Part shown: one piece after another, positions 41,518 through 52,985 of the stretch | How the letters are laid out: every line of letters starts with the position of its first letter | How positions within the stretch are numbered: position 1 is the stretch's first letter | Origin: Neostapfia colusana | Taxonomy: Eukaryota > Streptophyta > Magnoliopsida > Poales > Poaceae | Reading direction: 5' to 3' | DNA: 64,000 nt | Assembly: GCA_030760725.1 (NCBI GenBank) | Contig: JASWHV010000012.1 | Span: 36,301,652-36,365,651 of the forward strand | Notes under the pieces: model-generated | Database searches by the model: none | Seen by the model: only the letters and a program-made list of their open reading frames with translations | What the model was told of the DNA's origin: nothing | Translations under genes and position numbers: made by a program

Positions 41518-42027
41518 GTATATATATTTACACACTTTCATAAACATGACAAATTGCATTCTAGATAAGTAAAGTAAAATTACAACTCATAGAAACAACT
41601 GATGTTTTTTCTAAGAACTGGTAAAAGTCCTCCATATGAAAGAGAATAATAGATACAGAACTTTAAAGTTAGCCTCTATGGCTTAAAATAAAGAAAAATC
41701 TAGAAACATCCCACTCCTTCCCTCGCACGGATCTCACTCGACCGCCGGAAACAACCGCCCCCTACGGTCCCATCCGTCAGCGACGCACTTTGCTTCCCGC
41801 CAACGGCCCGCGACGCACCCCGAAAACCGCACGGCGCGCGCCCGCCCGCCCTTCCAAAAACTCCCGTTCCCCCCCCCTCCCCCCCAAATCCATTTCGGAG
41901 TCCCGTTTCGCTTTCGCCCCGTTTCCTCCACCCCCACTCCCGCGCGCCGCCGCGTCCGAAACCCTACCTGAACCCAACCTGAAGGCCTCCCCGCCGGTGC
42001 CGGCGACGCGACGGGCGGGCAGCGAGG
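41518..42027 (+). promoter_or_regulatory. Promoter and 5' leader region of the cohesin gene
   Basis: AT-rich to 41700, then pyrimidine- and GC-rich up to the ATG, as in many grass housekeeping genes. No TATA box is obvious in the last 200 bases. Runs such as CCCCCCCTCCCCCCC lie at 41869-41885. The transcription start cannot be placed. Confidence 0.4.
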
Positions 42028-45000
42028 ATGTTCTACTCGCACACGATCCTCGCGCGGAAGAGCCCGTTGGGCACGGTGTGGATCGCCGCCCACCTCGAGC
42101 GCAAGATCAAGAAGCCGCAGATTGATGGCATTGACATCCCCTCTTACGCAGGTCTGGCCCGCCCTTTCCTTCTTCCCCTCCCCTCGCTCAGTGACTCAAA
42201 GTTTGTTCATTTATTCTTGTCAATCCGCACCGCCGGTAGAAAGACGGCATCTTATTTTGTTTATTCGCTCTTCTTTCTCCGGTGTCCTGGGAGGAATTGA
42301 CGGGAGCGTCTCCGATAGGCCATCAGTGTAGTCCTCCACATTGTTCTTCTGGGAAAATGGGGTCGATTTGCGAAGTTAGTTTCGTGCGGTGATAAATTGC
42401 ACGGAGGTTTTGTCCCCAATCAGCGTTTTCGCATGTTTATCAGGGGGCGTAAAACGGCTCGCTCGGTGGAATTTTAGGAGAGGATTCTTGTGTAGATTAT
42501 CTCCCCCCCTCTCCTTAGGATTTGTAGTCTGCGTTAAGTTATTGGCTGGAGTTTTGCGTAAAGATTCATCCTTGTCATAGTATTTTCAGAGAGATGAAAG
42601 AGGATCATTTTGGTTTTTTAGCAATTTTATTGCGTAAGCTGTCTGGGCAGATGTTGGTGCCGAATATTTGGCCAAAGATACAATCTTTCTTTTGTTTGTG
42701 GAAGCCCAGAGATGTGATCTTTTGAGCCAAGCACGCATATGTGACTTATAGTGTGAAGTCAGTGCAATTGTCTTTTCTACTGCATTTTTTCCTGGGAGGG
42801 GGTGTCAAGTGAAGGGGGCCCCTGGCGTAGCAGTAAAGCTGTTGTCTTGTGACCATGAAGTCACGGGTTGAGTCCTGGAAACAGCCTCTTACAGAAATGT
42901 AGTACAATACTACATACAAAAGACCCAAGTGGGTCGGACCCTTTCTGGACCCTACGCAAGCGGGAGCTACATGCACCGGGCTGTCCTTTTTTTATGGGGT
43001 GTCAAGTAATTAGTGTTCTGGCTTGTTTCAACACTAAACATGGTTTATGTGTAATAGGGAAATTTTGATGTGTTAATTTATAGAAAAAACACTACATTTT
43101 GTTGGTTGTGCATTGATTTTTAGTTCATTCTTTGATATACTAAAAAAATCTATGTTCATGTGAGATGAAGATAAGCTCCATATATTAGAACGGTGAGAAG
43201 TGAAGCTTAACTATATAACAATATTATTGTTACCGCTAGGCAAATAATTCACCGAATCCTATGACCTGAGCATCATGTAAAAAGTGCAGTTGTCATCTAG
43301 TTTTTTCTTCTTGTGCTTTGTTCTGTACTTTTCAATGTAAATATTCTGCATTGTTTTACCTGTTCTTCTAATACGTGACTTTTGCCTTCCAGAGAGTATA
43401 ATGTTTCCTGAGGTTCCAATTGCTTTAAGATTGTCAGGACACCTTCTTCTTGGCCTAGTCCGCATTTACTCATGGAAGGTGAACTACCTTTTCCAAGATT
43501 GCAATCGTATGGTAACTACAATTAGAACTGCTTTCGCTTCTGTGCAAGTCGATCTTCCAGTTGGGGCAGATCATGCACCCTTTGAATCCATCACATTGCC
43601 AGCTACATTGAATCTTGACGACTTAGACCTAAATGATGCAATTTCCCAGATAAAGTAAGTAATATTTTGTACTTTGCAATATTTATCTGGTGTTGCAACA
43701 TCAATAATACTCTTGTTTTGTTGAGCTTTCTGCAGTACACCTGATAATCATCAGAAAACGCTTGACCAGATTACTTTGCCTGGTAAGGGGAATTAAGTAT
43801 AGTCAATGCTTATTGATGTTGCCTTTATTTAAAACAATTGGTAGGGCATACCCTTACCTATGTTTTCATTTGGAAACAACAACAACAACAACAAAGCCTT
43901 TGTCCCAAGCATGTTAGGGTAGACTAGACATGAAACCCAATAATTTCATTTGAAAAACAATAATGCAATAAAATCATGCATTTAACTATCTTGTTGGCAT
44001 TGCAGATGAAAGAGAATATGTGATGATAGACCTTGATGAGGTATTCATAACTGTCCTGCCTTTTTTGTTCCACATTGTTTTCAACTTGTCAAGCTACTAA
44101 CTTTTTGATTGGGCCATCACGCAGGAGGTTGGACTAGAACCACCAGTTCAAGTACCAATTGAGGAAGTGTATGTTTTTTAATATTTATTTCTTACTTGTG
44201 GGTTCGCATCTCCTTTGCAATCATAAAAATGACGCCACCCTCCATTCGGTGATGATTCCAGAGCAAGCAAAAATGCCAATGAAGAGATTCCTGTAGTTCC
44301 TTCCATAGTCAATTTACCAGTAAACTCTGAAACTCCAACAGATGGAGCACAAGATCCACCTGAGAAAATGCGTGAAGCTTCAGAGGGTCCTATCATAGAC
44401 TTCACAGAGTTAATACATGGAGATGACCCCATGGAGGTCGATCCTTCACCATTTGTGCAAAAGAATATTATCACCTCTCCAGTTATAGATGAAACTTCTG
44501 CTGAGGAACAAATACCTGGGAGATCTGTACCCAATCTACGAACATCGAACACATATGATTCTATTGAAGATAATGAACAATCAACATTAGGTTAGTTTTT
44601 GTCTTGTGGAACACTATGTTAAGTGTTTGCTTTTCTATGAACTAGTATATAAAAAATATCATGTGAAATGTGTTCTTGCAATGATCAAATACTTCTTGGT
44701 TTGACTCTCACTTTTCTTTTCTCGCTTCAGGCAACCAGTTACCTGAATGGGGGCTTCAACCATCCCCACCTCAAGTACAAGCTCTACCTCAAGCACAAGG
44801 CAACAAAAGGATAAAGTTTGATTCCCAAATAGTGCTCTCCAATGTGTAAGTGTCATTTGACCCTCGGCTTCAGCATATTGGATTCTTGCTTGTTAACTTG
44901 ATTAATATATCAGCGTGGATAACTTGAAAAAGTAATTTGTTGTTTATCTGATTCTTAAAGTGGTTCAGCAATTTGATAATCCGGATTAAAATGCATTGGT

Positions 45001-47199
45001 TAAAAATAACAACGTGTCTCAAAAGATGGACAGATTTTCGGAAGTCTGCATAACTTTATATGTCCCAAGTCAAAGGATGTCTTGGATGTATCGCTTTCTC
45101 AATAATACGTGAGTAAACTTCAAAAACATACAACTACCTTTGACATAGGTTGCAAAAACCTACAACTTTCAGTTTGAGTTGCAAGAAACTATGACTAAAT
45201 TGGTACGTGATGGCAAAAATCTACAATTTTACCATCTTGAACCCACCCGTCAGTCCCAAGAATGTGTATACTGTGGGCAGCACAGCTACACAAGCAAGTG
45301 ACAGAGTTGTAGGTTTTTTGCGACCAAAGAAAGGGCAGCCCAGTGCATGTAGCTCTTGCTTGTGCAGGGTACGGGGAAGGGTCTGACCTACTTGGGTCTT
45401 TTGTATGCAACCTTTCACTGCATTTCTGTAGAGGCTGTTTCCAGGACTCAGACCCGTGGCCTTATGGTCAAAAAGCAACAACTTACCGCTGCACATAGAA
45501 AATAATTGTATTCTTTTTCAACTGGCACTGAAAGTTGTTGGTTTTTGCAATGCATGTCAAAATAGTTGCATGATTTTGAAACTTACACATGTTTTTTTTA
45601 ATATTTGCTTGACTTTTTTTGTCAGTTCTTGTGGGTTTCTTCTCTATCCTACCCCAACTTTCTTGGGACTAATGGCTTTGTTGTTGTTATGGTGCTACAC
45701 TAATTGCTTGAATATCCAATTGGCAAACAGCTTATTATAAAATATTTTGTCTTTTGTTGGCATTGGATTTATAAAGATTCCCAAATTGGGTAGACGTCAG
45801 ATTCATCGTGTTAGAGAAAAATACTGTCATCTTATATTTCTACCATAACAAATCTGAAATATGTGTTAGTGAGTCTAACCAACCTTGTTTATCTCCCCCC
45901 TCTTTAAGAATGTGGGAAGGAATGTTGCTCCTTTACATCCTCTATTTTCACTTCCACAGCTATATGAAGAAACAAATCTTTGAGGAGGATCGACTAAAGA
46001 AGTTGGTCCACAAGAGGAGGAAGCTACCCCAAACATCCAAGGATATGTGGAAATTCACCAAGGTTAACGAAAATAATAGCTTCTTTCTTGAACCTTTGTT
46101 GCCTGGTATGTCATGCTCTGGTTCTCAGATGTATTAATTTCTTCGCTCTTTTTATGGACTCACATGAACCCCAAATCACCCCCTTCCTCTTTTAGGGATG
46201 TGCAGAAACCTACATGCAACCTATGAGAGAAACTTCCCCTGTGTGAGTGACCTTCATGTACCTGAGGTTGGTGACAGAAATGATGGTGGTCAGGATGCAA
46301 TGCCTGAACGGCAGCCCTCCCCAAAGTGTTCTGAAAATGGGGATGCACTGTCTGAACGGCAGCCCTCCCCAAAGTCCCCTGGAACTGCTGATGCACAGCC
46401 TGAATCTCTGCACACCCCGAAGTCAACAGAAGCTGGTGCATCACGAGATGACTATATGTTGCCTGAGTTGCCTCGATTCTCTCCAATAGATATGCCATCT
46501 GCAGCAAGAGAGGATGATTCTCCTTTCAAAACTCGCAGTCAAACTCCGCCATCTCGACTTGAGGGAACTGGCTTTACTGAAAGAACACCTTCTGACAGTA
46601 ACTATTCATTAGTTGGACAAAGTACTGCCCATAATATGGCATCCCTGTTTCCAATCAATGAAGAGGAAGATCTGCTAGAAATTCCTGGTCTTATAACCAC
46701 GCCTGGAGCTGTATCTAGTGTGGGTACTGGCATCACTGGATTAGGAAGCATGTCTGCCAGGACAAGGTTGACCTAGAATTCCATTCCTAGAATTCCATTC
46801 CTGTTTGAGCACAGGTTGACTTTTTATGTTGTATTGCATTGTAGGGCTGTTGCACAGTTCTTCAAAGATCATATTCCTATTACCTCATCAGAAGACCAGC
46901 ATGGAAAATTCAGTTTGAATGGAATTTTGGAAGGGAGGACAAGAAAACAAGCTGCACGGATGTTCTTTGAAACAACGGTAATATTATAATTATAGCTAAT
47001 GTTCTTTTTTACACTTGTTTTTTTTTTCAATTTGTGCAACCGCATTACAATTTCTTTTGGATGCATATAGGGCTTATTTTCATTTTTTTTCTTCCTATAG
47101 GTTCTGAAGAGTTATGATTATATTGATGTCCAACAAGAAGAACCTTACGGTGATATTGAAATCTCAGTTAAGCCCTCACTCTCAGCAGCCAAACTTTAA
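42028..47199 (+). CDS. RAD21: RAD21/SCC1 cohesin subunit (kleisin), 11 exons
   Basis: Kleisin subunit of cohesin, bridging the SMC1/SMC3 heads and holding sister chromatids until separase cuts it; nuclear. Exons: 42028-42151, 43393-43654, 43736-43782, 44006-44040, 44125-44168, 44262-44590, 44731-44845, 45960-46105, 46196-46766, 46845-46977, 47101-47199. All introns are GT-AG and all phases join, giving 634 residues with no stop. The N-terminus MFYSHTILARKSPLGTVWIA with FPEVPIALRLSGHLLLGLVR is the Rad21/Rec8 N domain that meets SMC3. LEGRTRKQAARMFFETTVLK near the C-terminus is the winged helix that meets SMC1. The serine/proline-rich middle is variable. The RKSPLG form and mitotic-type ends argue against the meiotic REC8 branch, but which grass RAD21 paralogue this is cannot be settled here. 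Confidence 0.96.
42811..42995 (+). mobile_element. Au SINE in intron 1 of the cohesin gene
   Basis: Starts GGGGCCCCTGGCGTAGCAGT-like, with box B-like GGGTTGAGTCC, and ends GCACCGGGCTGTCC and then T7. This is the Au SINE layout. It is flanked by a perfect 12 bp target duplication GGGGTGTCAAGT (42799-42810 and 42996-43007). Confidence 0.95.
43877..43925 (+). repeat. Short interspersed CAACAA repeat in intron 3
   Basis: AACAACAACAACAAAG followed by CCTTTGTCCCAAGCATG and TTAGGGTAG, a module scattered through plant genes. A reverse copy lies at 45648-45689 in intron 7. Confidence 0.6.
45110..45596. mobile_element. Fold-back MITE in intron 7 of the cohesin gene
   Basis: Left arm (45110-45195) and right arm (about 45512-45596) are imperfect inverted repeats about 80 bp long. 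Shared blocks are CAAAAACCTACAACTTTCAG on the left against CTGAAAGTTGTTGGTTTTTG on the right. A reverse Au SINE occupies the middle. Edges and target duplication are uncertain. Confidence 0.7.
45311..45497 (-). mobile_element. Au SINE, reverse, nested in the intron 7 MITE
   Basis: On the minus strand it runs from a CAGCGGTAAG-like start through box B-like CGGGTCTGAGTCC to GCACTGGGCTGCCC and then a short T run, in the same layout as the intron 1 copy. It is more diverged than that copy. The target duplication is unclear. Confidence 0.88.
45648..45689 (-). repeat. Short interspersed CAACAA repeat, reverse copy
   Basis: CTACCCCAACTTTCTTGGG then ACTAATGGCTTTGTTGTTG, the reverse counterpart of 43877-43925, also intronic. 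Confidence 0.6.
46294..46437 (+). repeat. Three 48 bp coding repeats in exon 9
   Basis: Units start with GAT at 46294, 46342 and 46390, exactly 48 bp apart. They encode three 16-residue copies built on DAMPERQPSPKCSENG, DALSERQPSPKSPGTA and DAQPESLHTPKSTEAG. Each keeps an SPK or TPK motif. Confidence 0.92.
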
Positions 47200-47993
47200 C
47201 GAAGTTAACTAGAGTCATAGAAGAAAGGGCCCCTTATTTGTCTAAGTGAAAGACCATTGTGGATCTGCAACTATCTAAACAGTTAGGCCCCGATGTGGTG
47301 TAGCTGGTGAACATAGTACATCAATCGTCATCAGTTTGCCCCTCAGGGGTGAAGATAATTTCTGAAGTCATGACGTTGTGCTCTGATAGCAAAAGTAAGA
47401 CACATGGTTTAGTGCGGACTTCAGATTGATTTCTCAGCCAGTGCTATTTTCGTTATCAAAGTGACGAATGGGTCAAATGGACATAACAAAGCTTATGTTC
47501 TAACTGTCTGTTAATCTCATCCAAAAGTCTTAATGGTCGGGGCCAGATTACCTTAGTGTACCCATGTATAAATAGTGTGGTATGATATATATAACTCTCT
47601 AATCCTCTTCATGTAATCTACATGTTAGTTTCATGTATGTGCAGTCTATTTTTTTACATGATATGCTTTACCCCACGAATTGAAGATAACCCCCTTGGAT
47701 ACTCAACTCATTGTATACAATTTTAACTTTGAGAATTTTAAAACCAGATGACATTTTGGATCACACTGGAAAGTTCTCTGATGAAAATGTATGGATACCA
47801 AATATAACCTGGGAACCTAGAGATTGAAGTTTTTCTTAATTCAAAATATCCCCAAATGCTCCATTTCCATAGTTTTTAGAAGATTCAAGAATGGAAACAA
47901 TTTTAAGAGTGGAAATATTTTATAGATCTAAACATGCATATGAGCATTCTAGTGAAAAGAATTAAATATGGAAGATACTTATAAATATGAACG
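47200..47993. other. 3' flank of the cohesin gene
   Basis: AT-rich sequence expected to hold the 3' untranslated region. It contains TGTATAAATAG (about 47573) but no unambiguous AATAAA signal in the first 400 bases. It ends at the Tat element at 47994. Nothing else is recognised. Confidence 0.4.
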
Positions 47994-49251
47994 TGTCGGT
48001 ACCTTGTAGACTGGGTACTCGGCGTGGAGGGGATAAAACAGCCTAGGTCCCACCTTCCCGCTGAGGCGGGCGCTAGCATAGCCACTTGTCCTTGGCCTTG
48101 AGGTCAGTGCTAGAGCTGCCACGTGCGCTTGGACTTTGAGTCCACACGCCCCTTTGGCTCCGGCCTGAGTCTTCTCGCTGAGGTGAGGTTCGGGGCTGCC
48201 ATGTGTCGATGTGTTCTGAACCTCCTCCCTGTTGAGGAGTGCTCCGGAGCCGACACGTGCCCTTGGCTCCGGTTTAAGACTTTCTGCTGAGGTGAGGTCC
48301 GGGGCTGCCACGTGTCGGTGGGCTGCGAACCTCCTCCCCGCTGAGGAGGGCTCCAGAGCCGACACGTGCCCTTGGCTCCGGTCCGTGCCTTGCAGCCGAG
48401 GTGAGGTCCGGAGCTGCCACGTGTCGGTGGGCTCTGAACTCTCTCCGTGCTGACGAGGGCTATGGAGCTGACACGCGCCCTTGGCCCCAGACCAAGTCTC
48501 CCCGTTGAGGCGAGGTCCGGAGCTGCCACGTGCATCCCGGCTCCGAATCTGCTAAGGAGAGTCCTGAAGCTGCCACGTGCCCCACGATCCGTCGTGGGCC
48601 GTGGGTCGAAGAAGTCAAGGAGGAAGTGCGCTGTCAGGTCATGCATTCAAGGCCCGCGCATTCTCTAGAAGCATGGCGCACGGCGCACGCCTCCGTCCTC
48701 CGCCGGATCAACATTACGGTGACAAGACAGGGCGGCGAGGCGTGATAGCGGTACAGTGCCGCCCAACGACACTGAGCCACCCAGTAGAGCGCGAATACAC
48801 GGCGACAAGACGACATCTTCATCATCACTTGCCATACGGTCAGAGGCACTCAGCGCGCCAGACGGCGAGACTTAACTCCCCATCGACTACTCTACTCAGG
48901 GTAGTGAAAACCCTAGATCATGTATAGGGTCCATATAGCTTCGGGGCCACCTGTCGGGCCCTAAGCCTCATTGTAACCACCCCGACCTTGGGCTATAAAA
49001 GGACTGGGGTGTCCACTCGACAAAGGGTTCGCAACCCTGCAACTCCCATACTCATACGCGCAAGCAATACAACAAACACTTCTGTGGACGTAGGGTATTA
49101 CGCTCCGGCGACCCGAACCACGTAAGTCTCGGTGTTCACCCCCTCTCTCGAGCCGGATCGCGCTAGGGACGCCAAGCCCCTCCAAACAAAGAACCTCCGT
49201 GGGCTGCCCCTGTAGCAGGTCGGGAGGAGTGTCACAGCTCACACTCCGACA
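47994..49251 (+). repeat. 5' LTR of the Tat element
   Basis: Starts TGTCGGTACC and ends ACACTCCGACA, so the termini form the TGTCGG/CCGACA inverted repeat. Length 1258 bp. A TATA box GGGCTATAAAAGG lies at 48990-49002. The primer site follows after two bases. The partner LTR is outside the window. Confidence 0.85.
48120..48579 (+). promoter_or_regulatory. Periodic G-box (CACGTG) array in the LTR U3
   Basis: CACGTG occurs at 48120, 48254, 48309, 48363, 48418, 48527 and 48574, and near-copies CATGTG and CACGCG fill the gaps at 48200 and 48472. From 48200 on the steps are 54, 55, 54, 55, 54, 55 and 47. Two half-units (CCACGTGTCGG and ACACGTGCCC) alternate in a repeat of about 109 bp. CACGTG is the plant G-box bound by bZIP and bHLH factors. 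Confidence 0.9.
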
Positions 49252-49253
49252 TT

Positions 49254-49272
49254 TGGCGCGCTAGGTAGGGGG
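49254..49272 (+). promoter_or_regulatory. Primer binding site of Tat type
   Basis: TGGCGCGCTAGGTAGGGGG, one base from the TGGCGCGCCAGGTAGGGG form usual in Tat elements, often assigned to an Arg tRNA. Confidence 0.85.
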
Positions 49273-49295
49273 ATTTTCGTGCTCTCTAGGCGACC

Positions 49296-50915
49296 ATGGT
49301 GAACATCACCCCTCCCGGCGAGACTTCTCGCCCTATTGGCCATCGTCTCCAAGCAGGAGACGACGAGGCCACCTCCCGATCCAGGGCGGGTAGGTCTCGC
49401 CAGGTCGGCGACCAGATGGTCGGCGCCCCCTCAGCGCCCTCAGCGCTAATTGCCGCTACTTCACAGCGGCCCACTACCTCAATGGTGGCGACATTGCCAC
49501 CACGTCCAAGCCAGGAGAGCATGCTAGCAGCAGCGCGCACACTTCTCCACAACCCTCCGGGCGAAGGCGCCACCCCTGAGGCGGCAGAGCAGTGACGACA
49601 CGACGTCGACCACCTCGTTGCCGCAGCCATGAACTCTCCTGCCTACAGGAGACAGCGAGCTAAACACTTCCTGGCCCAGTCACATACCCTGACGGTGGCC
49701 CGTGAGACGGCAGCTACGCGCGAGACGACCATAGGTGACCTCAGGGTTGAGCTAAACCGTCGCCACGCAAGCGAGGATGGTCGTATCACCATCGAGCGAC
49801 GCCGAGGGAGGCGTCGCAACCTCGAAGAAGAGTACGGCTCTCGGAGCACCGTACCAGCAAGACGCATCCCGCAAGCCCATGCCTCTCCAGGAGCAGTAGG
49901 AGGCTGCATGGCGCTCGCCCCACACCTTCGCATGGTGGTCTGGCCACCCAAGTTCCGACCCCACTTGCCGGAGAAATACGACAGGATGGTCAAACCTGCC
50001 GAGTTCTTGCAGATCTACTCCACCTCCATCCTTGCTGCAGGAGGGGATGAGGCCGTCATGGCCAACTACTTCCCCGTGGACTTGACCGGCACTGCCCGGT
50101 CATGGCTCATGAACCTTCCCCCAGGATCCATCACGTCCTGGGAAGAGTTGTGCTGGAGATTCACAACCAACTTCGGGAGTTCCTACACACGCCTTGGCAC
50201 CGAGCTCGACCTCCACGCCGTGTGTCAGTGCAATGGGGAGTTGCTGCGATCCTTCATCCAGCTGTTCTCCTAGGTTAGGTACACCATCCCCCGCATCTCC
50301 AACGCCTCCGTCGTCGTCGCCTTCTGGCAGGGCGTCCGTGACAAGAAGATGCTCGAGAAGTTAGCCACGCACGACGTGCAAGACATCTCCGAGCTTTTCA
50401 GCCTGGCTGACAAGTGCGCCAGGGCGGCGGAAGGCCGGGACTAGCACTCGCGACCTGCCTCCGTGGCAGGGAGTGCCAGGGAAGCCGTTGCTCCACGCAG
50501 CGGTAAGAAGAACAAGACTGGAGGCGAGAACAAGCCTCTGGCTGGGGCACCCACTACCGCCCTTGCAGCGGCCGGTGGGGGCCGAGCCTCGCGTACCGAC
50601 AAGCGTCCACGACTGTCGTCTACCAGCGATAATAGCCAGTGGTGCTCGGTGCATATCTCCAACCGTCACGGTGCCAGCAACTGCCGTGAGATCAAGAAGC
50701 TTGCGGAGCGCTTCTATGAGCTGTAACAATAGCGGCCGCGTCAAGATGGCACACCCTCCCGCCAGCAGGAGGGCAAACAAAAGGCCAAACCTGAGGCCGA
50801 CGCTGAGCAGGAGATGGAGTATCAAGACGCCGAGCGGGCGTTGAAAGCCGTCTACGTCCCCTCCGACTCTGACTCCAGCGCCGACAACGAGCGACGCAAG
50901 ACGCTCCACGTCTAA
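49296..50915 (+). pseudogene. Tat gag, five in-frame stops
   Basis: One frame runs from ATG at 49296 to TAA at 50913-50915. It includes the gag core (PPKFRPHLPEKYDRMVKPAE, TGTARSWLMNLPPGSITSWE, SNASVVVAFWQGVRD) and a CHC-type knuckle-like block (WCSVHISNRHGASNCREIKK). Internal stops fall at 49593 (TGA), 50271 (TAG), 50442 (TAG), 50724 (TAA) and 50730 (TAG). The TAG codons stand where Gln and Trp are usual, as expected from C-to-T changes. No frameshift is needed across 1.6 kb, so decay is by point change. Confidence 0.9.
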
Positions 50916-51340
50916 CCAGACGTCTCCCCCCGTCGTGCGACAATGGAAACGCCCTCTTACACTGGTGTAGGGGCCGAGGCCGCCCTCCCCCAGAAACCAC
51001 CATGGGCTCATCCCACGTCCGAGCATACAGCGAAGCTACGCAGGACTAGCTCCGGCGTGAAGATATCGACCTCGTCGACGAGGAAATGTGACTAGCGGCT
51101 GCTCGAAACGCGCTACACCGCCAAACGCTCCGGCGATATCAGCAGCGATGCGCGCGGAGTAGACAACTCAAGGTGGGGCCACCTGGTGCTTCGACGAATA
51201 CTTTATCGAGAAGGGATGACAAACCCTCCCCCAGCTGGGAGGGTCCCTTCCGAGCAACACAAGTATGCCGCCCTAGGTGCGTCCGCCTAGCCACAAAAGA
51301 TAGGGTACCTCTACCCAATCCAAGAACATATAACATCCTT
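50916..51340 (+). pseudogene. C-terminal tail of Tat integrase, fused after gag
   Basis: Begins with RRATMETPSYTGVGAEAALP, the block after the integrase core, then in a shifted frame LRREDIDLVDEEM, RYQQRCARSRQLKVG and KPSPSWEGPFRATQVCRPR. The last of these is the usual pol C-terminus of this lineage. It lies directly behind the gag stop in the same frame, so roughly 3 kb of pol was removed here. One frameshift near 50975 and one stop near 51090 are visible. Confidence 0.85.
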
Positions 51341-52900
51341 GTAAGTTCTAACCTTAGCGCAGCGGTAGGATTTTATTTCTCTGAAAGGGTGTCATAGAGT
51401 CTAGGAACAATGGTTAGAACAACTAAGCTCCGGAGGAGTTCTGCTACTCGTCAGCCAGAGCGGGTCGCTGCCTTCTTGTATGGCCCGTCTCCTCCTATGA
51501 AGGAAGCCTGAAATGAGAAAATTTTGTCTTACCCCGCGTACTCTTTATAGTTTGTGCCCACTCATGCATATCAACTGTAAATGGCATGTCCGGAGCCTAT
51601 CCTACACACTTGTCCTAGGCCATGTGACACTAGAAGGTCTCCACGCTGAAAGGTTAACGCCCATGGGAGGTCCAGGACGCGCAACCTGCTTAGCCTAGTT
51701 CTGTACCCTAAGCCTGCCGGACTGCCTCCCCTATGCTACAACTGAGTACTTAGGGACTGGAAGGTACACACCTATGGACAAAAAAGTAACCAGATCCCGG
51801 ACATCGCCCCCTTTCCTTTTCGTGCTTTCTTTCCATTCTGCTCCGGCCTTATGGCCAGCTGTCTTTCCCAGTGCTATCCATAGTAGGAGTTGTGCTATCC
51901 TTCTACAGGCGGGTCTGCTTGAGGTACCTGTGGTGTACACGGGGGTCCTATGGTTGACTCCTTGCTCAGGGGCCCTACGACGCCGAATGGTCCCTCCCCC
52001 TAAAGGCTTGCACCAGCGGGAGGTCCAGGGTGTGTAACCTGCTTTGCTTGGTTCCGTACCCCAAGCGTGCACACCCTGCCTCTTCAGCGCTACAGCTTAG
52101 TACCGGGGAACCGGACGACCCGTACCCCTGACTAAAGTTTTAACCATAAATTGGGACCCTTTGGTTGTCTTATTGCCTGGAAGCCCTATGGTGCCGAATG
52201 GTCCCTCCCTGAAAGGCTTACGCCAGCGGGAGGTCCAGGGTATGTAGTCTGCTTTGCGTGGTTCCGTACCCTAAGCATGCACACCCTGCCTCTCCAGCGC
52301 TACAGCTCAGTACCGGGGAACCGGATGGCTCATACCCCTAGGCAAGGTTTTAACCATAGCCGGGACGACCCACATCGAATTACCCAAGCCCCACAGCCCA
52401 ACTGAGGACCGTAAGCCGCAGCACAACTAACAACAGGAAAGGCTAGCTAGAGAGCACGACTACTCCCTTTATTCTGCCATGTCTGCAGGCCCGAATAGGT
52501 CTTTGGCGTCCCAGACTCACAGGAGGACCGATGCTGACGTCCTGCCTCCTCCGGTCTACTTGGTAGGTGCGCCCCAACTCAAAGGCCACACCTACCAGGG
52601 GGCCATCACGGTGAACCATGCGGGCAGGACGTCGTACCACTGCAGCGTCAAGTAGAAGACTCAGGGCTCCGGCTACGACAAGCTGAAGACACTAGCAAAG
52701 GTTCCCTCGGGTCCTTGCGCTGCCACACACCCGAGAGGTGTGTTATCCACACCGCAGGAGCGCTCTGGGTCCTTACGCAGCTAAGGACCCGGAGGAACAA
52801 GCTCGGGACATCGGCAAAGAGCTATTCACCGTGGCTAAGTCATCCCGGACCTTTGCGCTGCCTAGGGTCTGAAGTCTGCACCAACAATTCAAGGTAACAC
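51341..52900 (+). repeat. Spacer with degenerate tandem repeats
   Basis: A block with GAGGTCCAGG, a CTGCTT...TTCCGTACCC run and ACTGAGTAC/GTACCGGGGAACC recurs at about 51667, 52019 and 52229. At 52690-52870 a second family, with GGGTCCTTGCGCTGCC-like cores, occurs three times. No coding signal is seen. Such repeat-rich spacers between pol and the 3' LTR are typical of Tat elements. Confidence 0.75.
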
Positions 52901-52922
52901 CAAGACTTGACGGAAAAGAGTC

Positions 52923-52928
52923 TTTATT
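52923..52928 (-). terminator. AATAAA poly(A) signal on the antisense strand
   Basis: AATAAA on the minus strand, 58 bases after the stop of the antisense ORF, a normal distance for a plant 3' end. Confidence 0.5.
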
Positions 52929-52985
52929 AAATGGCAGAGCCCCGGCACACAAAAAAGGATACAAGGCGAGCGGGAGACCTAGGAG

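Noticed and set aside
42811..42995. tRNA-like box A/B sequence as a tRNA gene
   Set aside because: No cloverleaf, and the target duplication and tail fit an Au SINE. The same applies at 39599 and 45311.
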